This document shows positions 58,264-64,000 of a stretch of 64,000 nucleotides of DNA, piece after piece (within the stretch, counting starts at the first letter, position 1; each line of letters opens with the position of its first letter). Origin of the DNA: Riptortus pedestris (Eukaryota; Arthropoda; Insecta; Hemiptera; Alydidae). The translations under genes and the position numbers were made by a program. Under the pieces are notes generated by a model. That model worked only from the letters and a program-made list of their open reading frames with translations. It did not search any database and was not told the DNA's origin. Location: contig CM032228.1 in the NCBI GenBank assembly GCA_019009955.1, forward strand, positions 127,839,001-127,903,000, given 5' to 3'.

Positions 58264-60667
58264 GTTAACACTCTAGCAGTCGCAATTATTGTTTAATCGT
58301 TACCATAATCAATATTTAGTCATTTTTAAAAAGAAATATCAAGTTCATTAATGGCTGAAACAGAAAAGTGGGAGGGGGGGGGGGTTAGAGGGGGCGAATT
58401 CCGAAAATTTGAAAAAATATCCGTTATTATGAGTCATATCAAAAAATTGTATAGAACCAATTTTATTGTAAATGTATAGTCCTATAAATGTTGTTATGTA
58501 AGTATTTTCGTTATCTTGATTATTAACTGAGATATTTGCATTTTTTAGTTGTTGGCCTTCAGTAAACCCCCACTCCTACTCATGTCATATTTACAATAAG
58601 CTGTTATATTATGAAGCACATTATTTGAAGCCTAAATATGAAATATTGTTCTCACTGAACGTTTATGTTTTGAGGTGACTCACATGGGAAATCTGCTTAG
58701 ATAACGCAGCTCCTGCGTGACAGACTTTTATTTTTCTATAGAAATGGAACTGGAGGATCCACAAGATGCATCAAACCAGAAAGGTCAACATTTCCGTACT
58801 GAGGGTAATCTGGCTTTTATCTGGGCGAAACTTGCTGAGAGTTTGTCTATATAAAAATACAAGGTCATCTCTAAAAGCTCAGATGCTTCCTGGAAAGGTT
58901 GTAGTTGCTGAAAAAGCTTAAAACTGGCTCGTAAACTAAAGAAGAGGTCTAAACCTGCTATGAATATACCTCTCCAGTTTTAGAAGGGGCACTCTGTAAG
59001 TCCCCAACATAGCTACTAGTTGCTCATTTAACTAATCTCTTAAAGATTAAAATCCCATTAATTTTTATGGATAGTTTTCGAATTAATAATTAATGTAAAT
59101 AAACAACAGTGGAAGCAATATAATTGCTTACATGTTAATTATACTTGATACTAAAGGAATTCAAATATATCTATTCATCTTGACAAGAAGATAGACAAGG
59201 CTGAATAACTCTTCTGAAAAGCAGAGACTAATAAGTAACAAGTGCCCTTGAGATCAATTGTGTGAAATAAAATATGGTAAGCAGAAGAAATGTGATTAGT
59301 AGATGGTGGTGTAAGGGGGGTGGAAGAAATGGAAAAGATTAATTATTTGACTTGTTTAAGTTTGACAAATAACATCATATTAATTAAGTAATAACAAACT
59401 TTTTATTTATGAATAGTGATTAAATTTAATAGATACTGTTCACTAAAAATAAATAATATGAACATATTTGTATAAATTATGTTATTTATACAAATGTATA
59501 GAGCATTACCTAAAAGGTTTATTAATTGTAGGTCGTGAAGATAAATATAGATCCAAGAACAAAAACTGTCATTGGAGTAGTATACATGAAAGGTGACAAA
59601 ACACACATGGTAATGTTATAGTATTATTTTTTATTTATTTATTTTTGGTGTATGTTCTTTATTAAAATGACTCATGTTTCATGTCATTAATTTAGGTGTC
59701 TACTAAAAGAGAAGTTATCTTAAGTTCCGGAGCAATAGGATCACCTCAACTATTAATGCTATCAGGAGTAGGGCCAAGAAATCACTTACTGGAAAAAGGT
59801 ATTAAGGTCATTTATGATTCACCAGGAGTTGGCAGAAATCTTCAAGACCATGTTGGGCTTGGTGGTCTTACATTCCTTATAAACGAAAGTATTTCGATTA
59901 ATAAAGAGGTCATGGAGAAACCTTCAGTTTTGTTAGAATATGCTCTTCGAGGAAGTGGGCAATTCACTATTCTTGGGGGAGTAGAAGGCCTGGGATTTGT
60001 AAATACTAAATACAACAACGGTTCAGAAGACTATCCAGACATCGAATATCACTTTATTCCAGGTTCTATTAATTCAGATGAAGGAGCAATAATTTGGAAA
60101 GTTCATGGCCTAAAACAAGAAGTATATAATGATTATTTTGAACCAATTGAAAACCAGCATGTTTGGTCTGTACTACCAGTCCTTCTCCGGCCAAAGAGTA
60201 GAGGAGAAATAAAACTGAAAAATAAAAACCCTCTTGAGCACCCTTTCATTTATCCTAATTACTTTACTGAACCCAGAGATATAAAAACGCTAGTTGACGG
60301 AATCAGAATAGCAATAGAAATGAGTAAAACACCTGCTTTTCAAAAATATGGAAGCCGCCTATATGACAAACCTTTCCCGGGTTGTAAACAACTATTATTT
60401 GATTCAGATGCATACTGGGAGTGTGCAGTACGACATTATACACAGACCATATACCATCCAGTAGGAACATGCAAGATGGGACCAGTTTGGGATAATGAGG
60501 CTGTAGTTGATTCAGAACTTCGAGTTCATGGAATTAAAGGTTTAAGAGTAGTAGATGCCTCAATAATGCCAAGAATTGTGAGTGGTAACACAAATGCACC
60601 AGTTATTATGATAGCTGAAAAAGGTTCTGATATGATAAAAGAAAGCTGGAATATAATAATAAAATAA
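46001..60667 (+). CDS. GMC oxidoreductase (glucose dehydrogenase-like), complete six-exon coding region
   Basis: Coding exons with GT/AG borders and matching phases: 46001-46172, 47574-47744, 49645-49925, 53804-53971, 59532-59609 and 59696-60667; 1842 bp, 613 residues, the usual length of insect GMC enzymes. The N-terminus has a hydrophobic stretch ([16 protein letters not shown]) fitting a signal peptide or anchor. FAD-binding motif [16 protein letters not shown] around 51-64; GMC signature 1 [19 protein letters not shown] early in exon 3; signature 2 [15 protein letters not shown] at 302-316; catalytic His544 in [11 protein letters not shown] and Asn588/Asn590 in GNTNAP. The ATG at 46001 directly follows an acceptor-like TTACAG, so a 5' noncoding exon is likely. 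Paralogue of the gene ending at 9710, with identical lengths for exons 4 and 5. Introns carry a SINE, family E and family A. Substrate unknown; ecdysone, glucose or alcohol oxidation are family possibilities. Confidence 0.95.
46350..46530 (+). repeat. SINE copy 3, tRNA-derived, in intron 1 of the second GMC gene
   Basis: B box GCGAGTTCGATTCCCGCCTG (46362-46381), a spacer TTAGTGACGAAATTCATTAA, then the body GGCTAGAAAAGGGTGGTAAC and CCCGATTAGCC. The 5' A-box part is truncated. Best-preserved body among the three copies. Confidence 0.75.
49473..49514. repeat. Perfect 42-bp palindrome in an intron
   Basis: TATTTATCATTACAATTACT and onward to TAAGTAATTG... reads the same on both strands over 42 bases with no spacer, centred on CTTAAG. 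The core CAATTACTTAAGTAAT recurs at about 49544-49559. Confidence 0.95.
50090..50165 (-). repeat. Family A end fragment
   Basis: ACGGGTGCTGTATTAACTAA then GCAGATTTCCCACCTAC: the hairpin end only; a family E copy follows. Confidence 0.5.
50219..52316 (+). mobile_element. Family E copy E3, long form with about 295-bp tandem repeats
   Basis: Left AATTGTAACCTCTGTCTGCA; GTGGGGGTTATAAG recurs at 50384, 50681, 50978 and 51271, a period of about 293-297 bp. Right end TTTCCCGGGCATCGCCGGGT, ACCTTAG, CTAG|T. About 2.1 kb. Each unit pairs a GGGGTTATAAGGGAGGCCTG block with AACAAAAGTTGTTTATTTTG and GCGGGAGTCAACAA-like segments. No coding capacity. Confidence 0.8.
52317..52395. repeat. (TA)n microsatellite, about 39 units, between two family E copies
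   Basis: Uninterrupted TA from the CTAG|T end of E3 to the start of the next copy. Confidence 0.97.
52394..53215 (+). mobile_element. Family E copy E4, right end lost
   Basis: AAATTGAAACCTCTGTCTCG start, GAAACTTGGTATGTATATTA, two internal units, then fades out; no CCCGGG hairpin. Confidence 0.65.
53216..55194. other. Intronic DNA around GMC exon 4
   Basis: Apart from exon 53804-53971, it holds a (TA)n tract at about 54158-54201 and AT-rich sequence with no recognised repeat or gene. Confidence 0.5.
55195..56735. repeat. Rearranged family E pieces
   Basis: A minus-oriented piece (55195-55455, TTCAGGCTTCACTTATAAC ... TATACTTCGGTATACGACAA) is joined to plus-oriented pieces (55470-56130, GCAAACATGCACATATCAGA ... 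GCAGGAGTCAGCAATTTTAT), with a shared GAAATTTAAGCTATAAGAGC segment at about 56080. A 25-base A-run at about 56645-56667 and (TA)n at 56699-56749 close it. Confidence 0.5.
56806..57660 (-). mobile_element. Family E copy E6, complete, reverse orientation (855 bp)
   Basis: Begins CTAGCTAAGGTACCCGGCTT (complement of the hairpin plus CTAG end) and ends CAGACAGAGGTTACAATTT before (TA)n. The internal unit appears about twice. It inserted in TA-rich DNA in the long intron of the second GMC gene. Confidence 0.75.
57661..58225. repeat. (TA)n tracts and unrecognised spacer
   Basis: (TA)n at 57661-57719 and about 57880-57925, separated by about 160 bp of AT-rich sequence with no recognised feature; 57926-58225 likewise. 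Confidence 0.6.
58226..58730 (+). mobile_element. Family A copy, variant B, starting at its (TA)n tract
   Basis: (TA)n 58228-58260, then ACACTCTAGCAGTCGCAATT, G-run GGGAGGGGGGGGGGTTAGAG, AACCCCCACTCCTACTCATG, and right end CACATGGGAAATCTGCTTAG, CAGCTCCTGCGTGACAGACTTTT. The palindrome end is missing. Confidence 0.7.
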
Positions 60668-61866
60668 AAATTGATTTGAACATTTCTTTCATTCATAAAC
60701 CAAAAATATTTAACTAATTAAGTTTTAGCAATAAAAACTATATGATTAATAATTATTAATTAATTATAATTAATGTTATATGAAGAATTAACTATAATTC
60801 TAACTTAAGCTAGGTCATTGGTATAGGTAAAAACTGAGATTCTATACCTGCCTAGGAGGAATTCCAATCTATCTGGGAGGTAGTAACCCAGTGGTTTCTA
60901 CATTGAAAAGAAAGCGTGAAAGAGAATCACCAGTTGGACTACTCTCATAGGCTTCAGTAAAGGTGTCACCATACCTGACTCAACAATAAGCGATAAGTCC
61001 CTAAAAATCTACTTTTTAATCTCAAAATTTGATTTTCAAACCAGTAGTATGTAGTATTAGGTCAAAAACAGCATAGCTCGCAATGCCGAATAATATCAAG
61101 AATGGAGATGAAGCTATATATATCTTCTAAAATTACCATGTTGGTGATATTCTCTGTCTACCACTTGAGCTAGTCCTACCTCCACCTCCCAAGGTAGCCC
61201 TCTCCAAGAGGTAGGAGGAATTTTGTTCCTGTTATCGAACCAGGCCTTGATGAAAGATTTATAACAGCATATACTTATCCATATATACATTTATATGTCT
61301 GTGTTCTGCAAAACTAAAGCTCTAGTATAGTTATTATCGGACCAGCAGGAGGAGAAGGGATAAGATTAGAAGTAAAAAGTAGTCAAAACTCTCTTTTATT
61401 ATGTGATTCATCAAAAAATGTTTTACAACTAATATTGTCCATCAAATTATTTTTTGAGCATTGAGTACTGAAAATTCCGTTCGAATGTTAACATCGTGGT
61501 TTGTATTTTTTCATTTCCAGCATTTCATAACCCACCAATCGACATCACTTACATTTCAAATGGGTGTACTAAGATTGCAGGATCAAATTCATTCATAGGA
61601 AAATAAAGATGCACAACACCTTTTATTTAACTTTAAACACTTATTTGTATTTCCAGTAAACTGGGTGATGGTTCAAATGCTAAGAAAGATAAATTCAAAA
61701 CCATTTAATCTCAAGAAAAATTAATATATTAAAAGTGTAAAAAGTAATGGAAATTTGTTGTTTATAAAATAACTATTTATAATTTATTTTAATTTATTAT
61801 TAAAAAAACAAAAAAAAAAAAAAAAAAAAGATGCAAGTGATAATGCAATAAATAATGGATCACATT
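60668..61866. other. Intergenic DNA between convergent genes
   Basis: 3' flank of the second GMC gene (plus strand) and of the WD40 gene (minus strand). Contains GGTAGGAGGAATTTTGTTCC and other unremarkable sequence; no gene recognised. An A-run at 61801-61829. Confidence 0.5.
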
Positions 61867-62790
61867 TTACATCTCAGGTACAGTCTCTAATCCATTTTTA
61901 TCAACTTCTGTATCAGGAGGTGGAGTATAAGAATATATATTTATAGAATTGTCATCAGAAACTGAGAGTATTTTGTTTGAATCAGGACTATATTTTACTT
62001 GCCAAACCTGTAACAAAATATTTACATTGGTGAGATATGTCTCATCAAAACTAAACAAAACAACTTAGCATTTTATAATTAATCAATAAAATGGCTAGTT
62101 TTTTAAGCTAAAAAAACTAATATTAAAAATAATTAAAGTCCAACAAACATCAAATTAGAAGGTGACATCAAACAAGAATGAATTAATAAATAAGTTATAT
62201 AAAATGTTTTACTCTAAGAATGTTAATAAAGAGATACAATTAAGGAACAGTTTCTTTCACTTTCTGTTCATCATAGATACTTTTTGATATAGTAGCTTCT
62301 TCAATATTAGTGAACAGCAAGAAATAAATATTTCACTTAGTATTTTCTATTTTTGGATGCTACCGAAAATTGCCATGTAATTGTTAAATTCATAACACAG
62401 GTCTGCAAAAAAATACTTTCTAAAAATTGCTTTGATAGTTTATTTTAACGTATTTCATAGTGCTGATCTCATAAATGAAAACCGTTTTTCTCAATCACGT
62501 GAGGTTTCCCCACAGTTTGATTGCACCGAAGGATGTTATCTTTTATGTAAGCCTACATTTACTAAATAATAAATTAAATATCATGGTTTACTTTGAAGTA
62601 ATTGTAGATCACAGTTTGGGTTACACTATTTTTCAGGTTAAAACATTCCACATAATAACTGATTTTTAGGCTCCCTCCACACCACTGGGATGGCAAAACA
62701 AAATGATTTCTCCTTACCTTGGCTTCACTGCCATAATCTTCTAAACAAATTGAATAAACTTTGTTGGGAGCAAACACTTGCATTGTTCCC
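61867..62790 (-). CDS. WD40-repeat protein, last two exons of a partial gene
   Basis: WD40 propellers are scaffolds for protein complexes. Two minus-strand exons with GT/AG borders and matching phase: 62790-62718 (one base plus 24 codons, GTMQVFAPNKVYSICLEDYG...SEAK) and 62007-61867 (46 codons plus stop). Joined by the intron they give a propeller blade ending VWQVKYSPDSNKILSVSDDN-SINIY followed by a Pro/acidic tail ending ETVPEM. The D-x-S-x-x-I-x-I-Y ending is a typical last WD repeat and recalls SKI8/WDR61-like proteins, but the family is not certain. Earlier exons were not found between 62791 and 64000, so the gene presumably extends right of the window. Confidence 0.75.
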
Positions 62791-62854
62791 CTAATTTAAT
62801 TTGAAAATAAGCATAATTAACTTTGTCACAAAATCAGAAATATTTCATTGCTGC

Positions 62855-63420
62855 TTTAGCAGATTTCCCTTAAAGACATCAGATAAAAAAATTGTATAGA
62901 ACCAATCTTATTGCAAATTAAATGTACTATAAATATTGTTATATACATTTATTCTCTATCTTGAATATTAACCGAGATATTTGCATTTTTCAGTTTTCAG
63001 CCTTCAGCAAACCCCTACTTCTACTCATGTCACATAAACAATACTCCGTTATATAATAAACCATTTTATTTGAAGCTTAAATACCAAATATTGCTACAGA
63101 ATTAGATAGAGTAAATAGTTTTCAACAAAATGAATATGTTATATTCAGATATATTTCAATAATTGTTTTTCCTTCCGATGAAGAATATTCTATCTGTTCA
63201 GGTCTGAGAGGTTAGCCGACCTGTTTGTTTACAATTCAGACACATTCTGTTGGGGGGGGGGGTTATTAAAATTGACTGAAAGATTTCTCATTACCTTTTA
63301 TATTTATTCACTTAATATTCATGGTGGTGTTAAGTGTTACCAGTATGTAGATTTATCTATTGTAAAACGTCTTGCGGGGAATTTGCTCAGTTTATGCAGC
63401 CTCTGTGTGACGGATTTTTT
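62855..63420 (+). mobile_element. Family A copy, long variant with internal deletion
   Basis: Left end TTTAGCAGATTTCCCTTAAA, then jumps to GTATAGAACCAATCTTATTG without the (TA)n segment. Contains ATTATTTGAAGCTTAAATACC-like, AGATATATTTCAATAATTGT and the TTCATGGTGGTGTTAAGTG block, a G-run at 63251-63262, and the right end GGGGAATTTGCTCAGTTTAT, CTGTGTGACGGATTTTTT. Confidence 0.7.
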
Positions 63421-63489
63421 CACCATATAGTTATCACAAATGTAACAAAACCAATCTGGTGAAGTAACAACACATCCTCCTGAAGCCAT
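63421..63489 (-). other. Possible N-terminal exon fragment with SPDWFCYIC motif
   Basis: From an ATG at 63489 the minus strand reads MASGGCVVTSPDWFCYICDN and then YMVK before running into the family A copy at 63420. The SPDxFCYxC pattern recalls the start of a widespread family of uncharacterised, transposon-associated insect proteins (from memory, not checked). Truncated by the repeat; no function inferred. Confidence 0.35.
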
Positions 63490-64000
63490 TGTTAATATTA
63501 AAAGATACAGAAAAAAAGAAAAATCTAGACTATAGAAAAATGTTTAAAGCATGGATAGAGAACTGAGACAAAAACAAACATCAGAAGATTAACAGTAAAA
63601 AAAAGAATAGACAGCTATTTCAGAGGAGAGGGTTGAGGAGAAGGGTAGCCAGACAGACAAAACTAGGCATGAAAAATATCCAATTGAACTGGATTTGCCC
63701 AGTTTTACCACTGTCTGTTTAATGAATGATGATCACCTTGCTGAAGCAACTTAAAAACCTCAGCATATCGTTTACTTCAAAGTAAACAATGATATTTTAT
63801 TTATTATTTTGTAATTATTGGATTAAAAAAAAAGATGATAACTGAACCAATAAGGTAAAAATCAAAAGAGTAATTTCTGAACAAACCGTACGTGATGCAT
63901 TTTTTCTTTATTTTTTTCATGATCAGAGAAAAAGGACCATAGAAGCACTTATTACATTTAATGCAATTTTTCCATTGTAGACCTGTGTAATGAGCCCTTT
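63490..64000. other. Unannotated right edge
   Basis: AT-rich; no gene, exon or shared repeat recognised. Confidence 0.5.

Overview
The window is an AT-rich stretch of an arthropod, most likely insect, nuclear genome. The reasons are two insect-type GMC oxidoreductase (glucose dehydrogenase-like) genes with spliced exons, an Arf6-type small GTPase, insect errantivirus-like and Copia elements, and very dense (TA)n microsatellites. The order cannot be fixed from the sequence alone. No bacterial features (operons, ribosome binding sites, CRISPR arrays) were seen, and nothing like a rRNA or intact tRNA gene.

Host genes. (1) The last three coding exons of a GMC oxidoreductase gene (6037-9710, +), whose 5' exons lie left of the window. 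(2) A single-exon Arf6-like gene (27836-28363, +). (3) A complete six-coding-exon GMC paralogue (46001-60667, +, 613 codons plus stop). Its last three exons have the lengths 168 and 78 bp and a long terminal exon, the same layout as gene 1, so the two are a tandem duplication. (4) The 3' end of a minus-strand WD40-repeat gene (61867-62790 and beyond).

Mobile DNA fills most of the rest. From left to right: a decayed, antisense errantivirus-like LTR element (1-3836) whose RT/RNase H region is replaced by an Asn-rich open stretch; a foldback-like palindromic element (4631-5256); three copies of a tRNA-derived SINE; a Tc1/mariner-like MITE with perfect 28-bp inverted ends; a solo LTR and a 72-bp miniature with the same ends; non-LTR, hAT and PIF/Harbinger remnants; a nearly intact Copia element (37815-42521) with matching LTRs and target duplication; and a degenerate hammerhead-ribozyme-like motif of the kind known from Penelope-like elements.

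Two repeat families dominate. Family A (about 20 copies or fragments, full units about 700-1000 bp) has one end formed by a 20-bp palindrome GATTTCCCTTAAGGGAAATC, the other by a GC hairpin (CGCAG...CTGCG), and a long (TA)n tract at a fixed internal position. Family E has an A|TC start and a hairpin plus CTAG|T end, the signature of Helitrons, and contains about 295-bp internal tandem repeats. Family E and other elements repeatedly sit inside the (TA)n tracts of family A, giving nested insertions. I did not recognise family A, and it is the best candidate for something undescribed.
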